NCBI GenBank assembly: GCA_013400975.1
Contig: WBMZ01008645.1
Span: forward strand, 1 to 64,000
Direction of reading: 5' to 3'
Source: Atrichornis clamosus
Lineage: Eukaryota > Chordata > Aves > Passeriformes > Menuridae
Length of the DNA stretch: 64,000 bases
A program made the position numbers and the translations under genes. The notes beneath the pieces were generated by a model that did no database searches, was not told the origin of the DNA, and was given only the letters and a program-made list of their open reading frames with translations. Positions 9,306 through 19,699 of this stretch are shown one piece after another (the first letter of the stretch is position 1; every line of letters begins with the position of its first letter).

Positions 9306-10072
9306 TCAGTTTAATCCTTCCCACTCTGCAAAAAAGATACCATTTAAAAATAGGGTGGAAATCTGGAAGGAGAATGCAAGCTTGCAACTTCTGCTCTCCT
9401 CAGTCCCAGGAGAAGTGTAAATACAGGAGGCAGAGGAGATGTTTTGACACTTTGACACCCATGTCGTTGCCCACAAAATTGGATTCGTTACCTGGTGTGC
9501 AACAAGCCGATTATTACACACGAGAGAGAGAGAGACATTAATTATTTGAGAGTTGTGCAAGTCTGGATGCTCAGTGTATTGCACACATCGAGCACCAGCA
9601 CTGGACTTTCCGTGCCATTATTGATACACAGAAAGTCAGATTTAGTAACTTGCCAAGTACACCCCTCTTGTATGTTTGGCTGGTCATTTCCATGCAAGTT
9701 ACATAACTCAGCTGACTTCTGTACCTGCTCAGGGGAAGGGTCTCTACCTGGGCAGGGGCTGTAGGTGTGATTTTTAGTGTTATAAGGATCATATTCAGCT
9801 CCAGGATCCATGGATCTTGAGTATGTGGCTAAATTAGCGATGTATACGCAGATATACATCAACATCTTGGTTTTAATGCATCCATAAGGCCTGTTAGATC
9901 CTGTCTTAGATCCCAAATGTCCTGAGTAAGGGATGCAGCTGCTCTGGTTCCACTGTTCAGGCCTCCTTTCTTGCTGATTAGGCTTGGAAGTACACAAAGA
10001 CCAAGGAACATCCTGACTTAAGATAATCTTGACATATTCCACATTTTGTGACACTGTCAGGCCTTGCCCCAA
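9306..10072 (-). pseudogene. Possible endogenous retrovirus envelope-like remnant
   Basis: On the minus strand a 176-codon frame (9542-10072) and a second frame (9306-9584) overlap in different registers, as a frameshifted gene might. Together they have a dozen cysteines, several N-glycosylation sequons (for example NHT, NGT, NVS, NIS) and one hydrophobic stretch (around residues 69-82 of the first frame) that could be a signal or membrane segment. This is the texture of a retroviral surface glycoprotein, but I see no diagnostic motif such as a furin site or fusion peptide. The first frame opens at a TTG after a TAG, with no ATG start. The LTR-like sequence lies just upstream in the same orientation. 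It is broken in any case. Frames of similar length occur by chance elsewhere in this window, so this is tentative. Confidence 0.25.
9522..9535. repeat. (GA)7 microsatellite
   Basis: Seven uninterrupted GA units lie inside the possible retroviral remnant, close to where the reading frame changes. Confidence 0.85.
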
Positions 10073-10324
10073 GCAATTCTACAATACAGGTTTCCCGTCT
10101 GCAGAGGAGGGTCCAGGGGAAGGATCAGTGGGCAAAGCTGTGCAATCCCTGGAATGAAGAGCCTTGAGTTCAGGAGTCAGGAAGATTTTGTCCTGTTTTG
10201 TAGAAGAAGGACGAATTTGTTTAACCACTGTCGATGAAGTAGTTTACTCCTCTGCCATGGATCTCTCCCAGAAAACAAAGGAAGGATGGAGAGAAGGGGT
10301 GGATCAATGAACACTCAGGTTCCT

Positions 10325-10480
10325 GGATCCCACATGGTCTGTTGGTGGATTTCTTGACTCACGACAGAGCAAATTCAGTGCTCTTTATTTACGCACCCAC
10401 GTTGGTGGCGTGTCTGCAGCCAGGCCCGGGCACAGCCTGGGAGTCAGCACTTTTTAGCAGATTTAAGGACCCCAAAACAT
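10325..10480 (-). mobile_element. LTR-like fragment (TATA-like, AATAAA, U5-like order)
   Basis: Read on the minus strand, a TTAAAT element (about 10460) is followed about 70 bases later by AATAAAG (about 10390), then GAGCACTGAATTTGCTC and a short tail. This order matches promoter, R region, poly(A) signal and U5 of a retroviral LTR. No second copy was found in the window, and TG/CA ends and a primer-binding site are not clear, so it is a partial or solo LTR at best. It would be the 5' LTR of the envelope-like remnant on its left. Confidence 0.3.
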
Positions 10481-10499
10481 CACCTCACACTGAAACCCA

Positions 10500-12090
10500 A
10501 TGAATATCTGCCTATGTGAGCTGCACTGCTGAGCAAAATCCTTTAAAAAAGGAGGTGGAACTTCTGGGGAGAGGATTAGTGCCTTTTGTGAACTGTATTT
10601 GTGTGCAGGGTGCTGGTTTATTCACAACATTCCCAGAGAAGTGCTTTAAATCAAGAATCAAAAGCCGAAAGGGTATCAAAGCTGTACAGGAACTGATTAC
10701 TACTATAAATTTTGCTGAAACAAGCTGATGCTTTGCTGATTCTTTGGTCTTTTTCTGGTAAAAATATGTCAGTGTTAACTCACAGCATTGACTTCTCTGT
10801 ATTTTTCATTTTTGTTCCATGGGATTATTTTTAGCTGCTGTGCATTAGCTCTGCTTCAGAAAAATATTGAGAGGTAGAGGTTGCAGGTTCTTCCTGAAAA
10901 AAACAAATGATTTATTGACAGAAATGCAACAATGCCTCTATATCCATAAAATTCATGTCATGTGTCCCCTTCCCCCTCCTCCATTTTTGAATGAAGTTAA
11001 GGGACAGATGTTAGAGACAGATGTGAATTTTTCAGGAGAGAAAGAAATACCTCAGGTAAATCAGCTTTATACCACAAAATCTGATAGAAATGAGTATAAC
11101 AGCTGTAAAATAAGTAAATTCTTAACAGAAGGAACTGTTTTCAATTTTAGGGGAAGTGGCCTAAGTACCCAAATAACTTTGCATGACTTATTTGTATTAT
11201 AGAATAATTTCTGAGCTCCAAACAATAGCTGGATGCAAACACAGAGTAAGGAACAGTAGCTCTCCAAAATGTCCTCTAGAGAGAGCAGCAGAAATGCAAA
11301 ATTTACAGCTTTTTTGGTCCTGTTTATGCACAGCCTGGGTCAGACATTGCTCCCACAATCCCGAGAGGAGACACAGAGATCTTCCAAAATGAAAGTCCCA
11401 CTTATCCTGCTGCCTCCTACTGGGAAATTAATCTAACATTTTTTCCCCACATGGCTGAGCCTCCTTGTTCCTGGCTGGACCAGCAAGGAGGTTCAATATG
11501 AAGGGCTTCATTTAGGAGACACGAGTCACTCACACACACTGTGACCTCTGTCATGGACTGTTTTATCTTTGGTAATTACTTGAAAAAACCAAAGACAATT
11601 ACTTGTATTTAAAGAACAATCAAGGGAAAAAATCTGAAAGTGTGGCTTTGTGTTACTTAGAAACTAAGATTTCTCACTATTAGTCAGATTCACTAAAAAC
11701 TTGTTTAAATATTAGATATAATTCCTACAGTGGTAGAAATGGATAAGGCATTGAAAACTCCAGTTTAAACCTGTAAGAAGCTTTCTGTTAAGAAAAAATA
11801 GGGATATTATATATGGAATATAAATGAAGCACTGGGTAGGCTTTTCTCCTGTGTATATCCTGTGTATATTATTCTGCAAACTGCAGACCAAATATTGATT
11901 AGAATTTGAAATAAAATACAAAATGTCATTTATACCAAGTATCATAAACAACCTGATATCCTTTCATCTCTCAGAGCTTGTGAAGAATAGACACAATAGC
12001 ATTCCCTCACGGAGACTATAAAAAAGTAAAGAGTAGGATCAATATCGTCAGAGGAACTTCTCCATGTACATATCCAACTGAATTCCCAGC
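10500..12090. other. Non-coding segment, no gene seen
   Basis: AT-rich DNA with no recognised feature. A 111-codon plus-strand frame (10867-11202) has no domain and is judged chance. A small duplication of TCCTGTGTATA occurs near 11850. Confidence 0.55.
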
Positions 12091-12129
12091 AATATAAAAG
12101 GGAAATATTTGTGTTGAACTCCCTGCCTA

Positions 12130-12430
12130 GGGCTTTAAATTGCTGTATACTATCATGCATTACGGACTGTATTAATTATCTAATTGAGACATTTATATGG
12201 TCATCAGGCAAGTGGGGACCTGGAGAGAAATCCCTAATTAAGACTTTGGAGTTTGATAAGAGGCTGTTACTGCGCGGGGATAAAACACTATTTTTGTCTT
12301 ATCTTATGAATGTGTCAGGGCAGATTATGTTAAATGCTACCTACATGCATAATCAGATGACATATCTCTGGCAAGGCCCACAGATAACAGTCTGCAAATG
12401 CACATTTATTATTTTACGGTTCAGACTGTT
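12130..12430. promoter_or_regulatory. Candidate conserved non-coding element
   Basis: Unusually balanced, repeat-free sequence carries ATTAATTATCTAATTGAG, CCCTAATTAAGAC, GATAAAACAC, CTTATCTTATG and CATGCATAATCAGATGACA. Dense homeodomain, GATA and E-box-like cores packed this way are typical of vertebrate developmental enhancers. A 169-codon frame runs across it, but its second half lies in unrelated GC-rich sequence and it resembles no family. Confidence 0.35.
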
Positions 12431-13221
12431 AAAAGGAGAACAAAACTTGGGAGATCCAAAACCACAGCACACCCCGCTCGGCCGTGCCTGGCGTGTCACG
12501 CCCCGGGTGTTGTCCCTGGGATCTGGGGACAGCGTTTGGTGTGTGACGGCAGGCAGAGCAGCTGGGAGCCCGCTCCTGTCCACAGCACCTGGCACCAGCC
12601 TGTTGGCTCCGTGTTGCTGAACTCTTCCAGGCATTCCCCTCCTGCTCCCTGACACGCTTTTTGTTGGTGGGTGGATTGCAGACATCGGAAATTCAGTTAT
12701 GCCAAAGGAATCCCTGTCTGATCGCTCTGGGTAACCTACATCACCTCCCCAAAGAGAGGAGAGCAGGGCAGGGATCCGACCACTCAGCCCTCAGCGCTCC
12801 ACATCTCACTTCATTCAGAGTACCCTCCACGTTTCTTGGCATTAGGAGTTTGTTGTGAATGCTGAATATGTAGTGCAAAAATACCAGCAGTGAAGAATTT
12901 TTTTTTCTTGACAAGTTTTCTGGGAAAATTCAGAGCTGCTCTATTTTTTGCATGCAGCCTCCCCGTCCTTCTTCCCATCTGCAGGGTTGACTCAAACAAC
13001 AGCTTTCACTTAAGGATCTCTTTCCTCATTAGATGCTTTGAGATCTCGGGGAGGATGGTCAGCTCTACCACCAAAGCAAAAGAAAGTAAATTCAGAGAAA
13101 AAAGCATGCACAACAATTGCTTTTAATTTGTTTCCTCTTGGCATTACCCAACTGGGGCAAATCTCCTGCCATGTCTTCCATTGTTGGAGCCTAGTTATTA
13201 CAGGAGAAGGAAATGTTTACA

Positions 13222-13310
13222 GAGTTTATATAGATGCATAAATTCATATAAATAAATATTTAATATATATATGCATTATACATATATACATTTATACACA
13301 CGCACACAAA
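13222..13310. repeat. AT-rich simple repeat (TATA/ATAC type)
   Basis: Mixed TATA, AATA, ATACAT and ACAC units form a low-complexity tract of about 90 bases. No coding potential. Confidence 0.75.
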
Positions 13311-13924
13311 ATTTAACAGTGTAATTATAATTTGGGATTATTCAATGCCTGCACAGTAAAACTTCCATGACCTTCTACCTGCCTAATATCTTTTTTCATT
13401 TTCTGCTATTTACAAGTGTGCATAATACAAACTGACAAGTGCTATAGCTGCGGCAAAGAGGCGAGAAACAAGGACCAAAGGTCCTTGCTAAGTAGCAGGA
13501 TGAAAGATGGCTCAGTGTAATTTTGAAGAAGGATTCAGTTTTGCAGGTTTCCAAACAAGAAATGTGGATATTAATGGGGGTTTGCAAACAGCAAGCTTAA
13601 TAACAATCCTAGTCCATTGAAAGTACATCAAGTATTAATGCATGGTACCCTGGGTTGTGTTTAAGGGGCTGTAGAGGCTAAGGTTTAAATCCCAGGAGAA
13701 ACAGCCCTCTCCTGTGCTCAAACCCCGTATTTGGAGCTGTCACCCATTACCGAACAGCACTGCGTTAACCTGTGAAAGGTTTCTCCAGATTTCCCAAAAC
13801 ACTGATTAAGTTCAAGTAAAAGATTTAGCAGACCTGAGTTTAAGCAGCCCCTGTCTCCCAGAAGCCCAGAGAAGCCTCAGCTCTGTCCCCTCAGCTCAGT
13901 GTCTCCTTCTCCCTGTGCCTGCAG

Positions 13925-14053
13925 GGGCTGCAGGGCTCCGAGGTGGCGTCAGGACAGATCCGCCAGGCTCTGGAGGACTGGGTGCTGCCACAGCGAGGGT
14001 CACTGAGGACTGCAGCTGCTGATGTGCGCCAGGCCCACGGCTCTGCACCCTGA
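13925..14053 (+). other. Candidate terminal coding exon
   Basis: A long pyrimidine tract (GTGTCTCCTTCTCCCTGTG) ends in CCTGCAG at 13924. From 13925 an open frame of 42 codons begins GLQGSEVASGQIRQALEDW, continues VLPQRGSLRTAAADVRQ and stops at TGA 14051-14053. CpG and GC content are much higher than in the flanks. The acceptor is one of the strongest in the window, but there is no ATG, no close poly(A) signal and no good donor. I recognise no family. It could be a last exon of a plus-strand gene or a GC-rich pseudo-exon. Confidence 0.2.
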
Positions 14054-14389
14054 GAGCCTGGGAAAAGCGGAAGATTAATTGGAAGCGTAACAGAAGAATG
14101 TTCAAAACTACACACACCTGGTCGAGGTGTGAGCCAGGAGCTTTCCCAGTGTGATGGCCCAAGCATGGGAAAGACCTGGCCACGACAACTGGCACATATT
14201 TAATTTCCAAATTTGGAGGAAAAGAAGAAAAACAACCACTTGTGAAAACTTTATAACCCCTCTGCATTGTTTAACCTGTTCACTACATACCTAAACAGGT
14301 GATGGAATGAACACGACCCAACAAAGCCTCTGTGGGTTTGATTAATGGAGTGCCCCAAAGTAAAACAGTCATTCTGAAAAGCTGAAGGG

Positions 14390-14700
14390 AAATGCAAACT
14401 TTTAATAACATTTTCAAATTATTTAATCATACAATCAGGCCTGACCTTGTTCAGTACGAAACTTCATTACAGCCTGGAATGTTAATAGGGAGTTCCAAAA
14501 GCATCATAAATTACCGGTTTCTTCAATGATGCATGGGCCTGTCCTGGTGTGGCCAACTGCAATTTTAATATTTTCTTAAGAAATGAAGAAATGAAGAATT
14601 AGCAAATAATGGCATGATCCTGAAATTACTGTTCTAGGGAATCACAGTTTATTAATCGGCTAAAAAGGATAAAGACATTACACACTTCCATAGATAAATG
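14390..14700. promoter_or_regulatory. Candidate conserved non-coding element
   Basis: A repeat-free AT-rich segment with TTATTTAATCATACAATC, CAATGATGCATGGGCC and GTTTATTAATCGGC. It resembles deeply conserved enhancer sequence in texture only; this is unaligned. Confidence 0.2.
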
Positions 14701-15236
14701 ATGTAGCCAGTCTTTTTTTTTTTTTGTAAAAACCCTAAATGCTTATTTTTGTATAGATCCATTAATAACCAATTCAACTGACCTACCTTTCTGCAACACG
14801 ACAGGTCTGACAGTCAATGAAGGAATTACAACGTGTAACTGGCAATTTTACCATCAGAAACATTATTTTGTATAAAACTAGTACCTTGTAACAACTTAAA
14901 AATGGTATTCACTGCTTGAAAAGGGCAAAATAAAAACACTTCCAATATTGACTGACAGACATCCTTATTTGGTGCTTATTATTTATCAGCTGAAGAAGAA
15001 AAGTGAGGGGACTACTTGAATGGCTTGAAAAATCAGGGAAAGTGAGAGGCCACTGCATTTTTAGCTCAAAAATACATTTTGTAAATGACTTGCAATAACT
15101 GGACATTGTTTGGAATTAAGAAGGGAATGCTAGAATCTTGGTGGTCTTCAGGAATAGTCCAGTTCAGTGACCCAGTTTAATGGTTCCATAGATTTCGATA
15201 GGACTGGATTGAAATACAATGTTCTTTGTTTAATCA

Positions 15237-15269
15237 CTTACCAAAACCTCACAAAAGGCTGCACGGTGG
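15237..15269 (-). other. Minus-strand microexon-like segment
   Basis: On the minus strand GTCTGACCCACAG (acceptor) is followed by 33 bases reading QNHRAAFCEVL and then a GTAAGT donor. The length keeps frame. There is no supporting context, so a pseudo-exon is the default reading. Confidence 0.1.
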
Positions 15270-15414
15270 TTCTGCTGTGGGTCAGACACTGGCCCAGGAA
15301 ACTTCTCCCTTCCTGTGTTAGCTCACCTGTCTTTGCTGAGGTCTGAGGGTCCACGCTGTGCGTGGTATTCCAAAAATGAACTGTTTGCTGTCAGCACTGG
15401 ATAACAACAGCACA

Positions 15415-15600
15415 GTCCTGGAAATAAAGCTAATTAAACATTCTGCAGCAATTAAAAAATAAAATTGCATTTTGTCATCTGATTTTCATATAATGAACAG
15501 CATGAAAATGTAGAGATTCAAGCAGCTTGAATACTCAATTAATAATCATTTCAGGATAAGTTCAATTATCATCATGACCAGCACCATGAACCTCTCCATG
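15415..15600. promoter_or_regulatory. Candidate conserved non-coding element
   Basis: GCTAATTAAACATTCTGC, GCAGCAATTAAAAAAT, CTCAATTAATAATCATTTC and ATTATCATCATGACC occur within 190 bases. This homeodomain-core density without any simple repeat suggests an enhancer-like element. Confidence 0.22.
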
Positions 15601-15959
15601 CTCCCTTTTGCCCCCCTAAATCTGTTTTTAACCTCTTCTGCATTATTTTAAATCTGTACCAGATTCATTCTAAAAGCATTTAATGCAAATAAAACACACA
15701 CAAGACAGTTTGGGTTTTATTCTAGGATACTCATCCAAAAATTTGCTTGCCAAGAGGCAGCAATACTGAGCAATATTTTGCAGAAGTCTCTAATTTGCTC
15801 TGTAATAACCTCAGTTTTCTTTATTTAGTTTTTTTTCTTTTAATTTCTTCTGGCCATGCGGCAACATCAGGAGTTTTCATGGGCAACCCACTGCCCAGAA
15901 CTAATTGGTTGGAAATCACAGTAAGAGAAGAATTTCATTGTTTTCAACCATAATATTAA

Positions 15960-18850
15960 ACAACTACTTAACACAGGGCGAGAATAATGGAGAATAATTA
16001 TTAACTGAAGCAAATATTCAGAACACATGGTAAAACAAACAGTTAGGCCTGATTGTGCCAGTCCTGTGAATGTTTTAGGCTGCCTGTAATGAACTCCCGT
16101 TTGAAAGCTCAGTTTTACACTGGGCAATGGTTCAAAACCCAGAGACACATCAGTCCCAGGCAGGAGCTCACAGGGAAGTGCCAGACTGTAACTGACTGAC
16201 AGCACTTCCCACTGCAATCTGGGGTTGTCTTCAAGAACTTCTATTCAGCTCTGCTTCAAATCAAACTTCACTTAACGAAGGAATTCTAGCGAGGTCACAA
16301 TGCAAGAGAGTCTGCCTGCAGACACCAGCAATCCTTTAGTCTGTTGTACAGTCACACATTGGAGATTTACAGAACAGAAATGCCAGATACCTTCTGTAGC
16401 ACCAACCTCATCAGACAGAACTGCCACCAAATCCAAAATGTTGAATTTGCAGCTACTAAGCCATGACATAGTCTGTTTGCAAAGACCACTACTTGGCAGT
16501 GTGACTGTGCACTTGCATTTATCTTAGTGCAAAATTATAACTGGAAGAACTAATAGAATGGAAAATACAACTGGACAGTGCACTGGCAATTACAGAGCTG
16601 AGAATTAAAGCCACAGAGAGAAAAAAAATGTGTTTTGGTGATGAAAGTCATCTCTAGAGTTACAATTAAAATGAAATTTATTGCCTCTGCTTAACATCTA
16701 TTTTATATTTATTCATTCTGATAAAAAATTATATCCTGGATCCAAAGCTTCAGCTTCCAAAGTTGCAGAATAAATGTTAATTAAATATTTGATATAAAGT
16801 CTATTAAAAACCCACAAAAATTACTCAGTTTACTTAAAATAGGACCCAGCAAAATACAAAGCATGGTATCAGATCCCATAATGAAGTCTTTCAGTTCCCT
16901 TGAACTCTCTGCATTTAATGTGAAGTATAAAGGACTAACTTTTATATTTGTTTCCCTCTGGTATAAACAGACTCTGTAATGAGCTGCTGTGTGATAGCAA
17001 CTGAATGTCACTCAGAAGGCAACACATTCACAGCTCACTGGTGGCTTTCCCCTCTTAATCTTCACCTTACATCTGAGATGTTCTTTCCCTTTTTCATGGA
17101 TGCTCATTATGTATCTGTTATTCATTCACTTTGCTGGATTCGAATGAGTATCGACTTCCAGATATGACATAATCTACCAAAAAATACTAGAGAAGTGAAT
17201 ATTATTTGCTGAAAAGGCTCATGCTCCTGAGCAGCTTGTCAGCCTGCTCGCTCCTCAGAGGTCTGCTTCCCCATTAGTGCACATTTCCCCAGTTGAAGAT
17301 TTAAGGGGTTTTTTTCCCACTGTCACAATAAAAAAGAGGAAAACGAAGCAGGTGGTGTCTTTCTAAAGTCCAAGTGGTTTTTAATGATCATTCTCTATTC
17401 CTTCAAGTGCAGAAATTTCAATTCAGATTAAAATGAAAAAAAATGACAAGCCATTACAGACAGACCTCCCTTCTCCAAAGGCTCCCCTCTGAATACACAA
17501 TATGTTTTCCTATATAATGCATGCACCATATTTCAATATTAATTATACGAAGGTCTCTTTGGGGTCACATGCTAATTATATCTATTTAGAATTTATCACG
17601 CTACTTCCAATATAATGTGCTGTCATTGTGTCCTGTTGTTTTTCCTTGCCTGAGGCAGAAGGAAGCTACAATAAACCTGAAAATGCTGGCAAGAAATGTT
17701 CATTTTAAAACATATGGGGTGAAAGCTGCACTAAGGGCTCTGCCCAATGCTCACTGAAATCAGCAGGATTCATTATGTTCACCTCAAGGGAAAATGATAT
17801 GAACCTGTTAAACGTGTACAGTTGTGTTTGAGGAGCTCTGTGCATCTCCCAGGGTAGTGAAGTGGTTGTGCCAGAACCGACCGTAAATAACCAAGGAAGC
17901 ATCCAGCATCATGCCAGGGGGGATATGCACAGGGGAGTTTGAGCTGTCCTGATTTTGAGGGGGTTAGACTGGTACTAAACGGCCACAAGACAAAGAAGAA
18001 TCAAAGCCTCTGTTCCAGATCATCTCTAGTGTGTTTGATATGCTCATCTACAGCACTGTGTGATCGCTGGATCTGGGCACCAGGCTACAACCAACAGTGG
18101 GGGTTTTGTTAACTGACCACTGTGTTACAGTATTGGATTCAAATATGTCACATTTTAAAAATTCTGCCTTATTACAAACACTAAAGATAGCAACACATTT
18201 CCCAAATTTTTTGATTGTGTTTATAATTTCCCTTTATAAAAACTGGTATAGGTCTGTCTGCTTTTACCAACCCAAGGCATCTTCCCTGTGTGAGGAATGC
18301 TCAAAGTTCCCTGCACAAATCACAACCGAAGTTAAAAAGTGCTTCCTTTATGCCACCAGCTTATGAACACAGAGCCAAATTTTCAGCAGACAGCCTTGCC
18401 ACATATGTACAATTATTAATGCTGGAGATTTGCTTCTCCTTTCGAGAAATAGGTGCCGGCGGGATTGAACATGGATAACACACAGAAAAATCCAGGCACC
18501 AGAGATAGGCATCTTGCCCTAAATTATGTCCCTAGTGTTTCCTGGCCTTCTAAATTGTTAGTGCCACATTACTAGTCAGCAATGACACAAATCAGACAGT
18601 CAATGACTCAAGTCCAACAGGCAGGAGATTACCTCATCCAAATCTCCATGCATCCTTTTAACCCAATTACTGCCACTGTTGTCCTTTTACCTTCTGTGCC
18701 TTTCTGTGCCTGCTTCAGGACTGTTCTAAACACACCCCTCCTCTCAGTATTTTTTGGTGTCTGTAAGTACCCTGAGTCCCAGAAATAAGACTAACAAGAT
18801 ATAAACATGAAATGACATTTACATGTCTCTATCTCACTGTGGTTACTTTT
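15960..18850. other. Non-coding segment, no gene seen
   Basis: No recognised gene or transposon. Short frames on both strands only. At 17560-17700 a compact repeat-free patch (CATGCTAATTATATC, AATTTATCACGC) looks conserved-element-like. Confidence 0.5.
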
Positions 18851-18889
18851 TCTCCTTGTCTATAATGAGATGTTTTCAGAATAAGAAAA

Positions 18890-19080
18890 ATGTTAACATC
18901 TAGCCCACTAACTGTATTTTTTATTGATAAGTCTCAGCGCAGAGCAAACCGATATTCAAGTGGAGAAAATGAATTATCTGGAGCCAAATGTAATTTTATT
19001 TTGGTAGGCCAACAATCAATAGCAGAAATGCACAGTCATTTCAGTAATTGCCACAGCTTCATGACAAATACTTCCTAGAA
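18890..19080. promoter_or_regulatory. Candidate conserved non-coding element
   Basis: Repeat-free sequence with AAATGAATTATCTGG, CCAAATGTAATTTTATT and CCAACAATCAATAGC (SOX-like ACAAT and homeodomain cores). It lies about 220 bases from the candidate minus-strand exon at 19296. Confidence 0.2.
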
Positions 19081-19295
19081 AATCCTGGCCAGGTGATCTT
19101 AGCAACCCGTGTTACAGAGGTGTATCTTTAATGCAGGTTAGCTCAGATGTTCAGAGACACATGCAAATTATGGAAGCTTGTGTGTAATTTTGTTTTAATA
19201 TCCAAGGTTATAAGTCATAAGTCAGATTGTCTTAAAATCTGTAACAACCTTATAGTGGAAAAAGAAGCTTCGGTGTGAGAATTTCATTTACTTAC

Positions 19296-19369
19296 CTTCA
19301 GAAAAGGTAGCAAAGCCCATTATGTTGGTAAAACCACATACGAGGACTTGAAGATCCTTCTCCCAAGAC
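19296..19369 (-). other. Candidate internal coding exon, minus strand
   Basis: On the minus strand TCATCTTGTGCCTTTAG (acceptor) is followed by 74 bases and then GTAAGTAAAT (near-perfect donor, preceded by GAAG). One frame is open throughout and reads SWEKDLQVLVCG then FTNIMGFATFSE, with one base left over at each end. The residues look like a real peptide with a hydrophobic stretch. I do not recognise the protein. It is on the opposite strand from most other exon candidates here, so at least one set must be spurious or there are two transcripts. Confidence 0.22.
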
Positions 19370-19624
19370 CTAAAGGCACAAGATGACCTCCCACATGGAG
19401 TTTATTGCCTTCAATTCTGCAAGGAATGCAGGCTCCCTGTCACAATTAGCTCTGCCTCGTGACGCTGCCGCGGCAGCTGTAAATCCTGCTTTTAAAAGTG
19501 CAGAGCCAAAGCGAGCTCCCCTCAGGGTCTGCTGCTGCTCCCACACCTTCTGCTCTCTTGCTTAGCCCAGAGGATCCTGTTGAGCACAGAACACTTGGAG
19601 AGTGGATGCAGCATTCCCACCTGT

Positions 19625-19640
19625 GAAGGAAGGAAGGAAG
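19625..19640. repeat. (GAAG)4 microsatellite
   Basis: Four GAAG/GGAA units in a row, within otherwise unremarkable non-coding sequence. Confidence 0.8.
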
Positions 19641-19699
19641 AGATGTTGTTATTACAATAATGATTTGCAGTCAGTCAAACATGCCAAATATGTCAATCC

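Noticed and set aside
12111..12620. 169-codon plus-strand open frame
   Set aside because: It runs across two compositionally different segments, and the first part looks like a conserved non-coding element rather than codons.
18738..18770. Acceptor CCCCTCCTCTCAG and donor GTAAGT 15 bases apart
   Set aside because: The intervening 15 bases are T-rich (TATTTTTTGGTGTCT) and the donor lacks a G before GT; weaker than the other microexon candidates.
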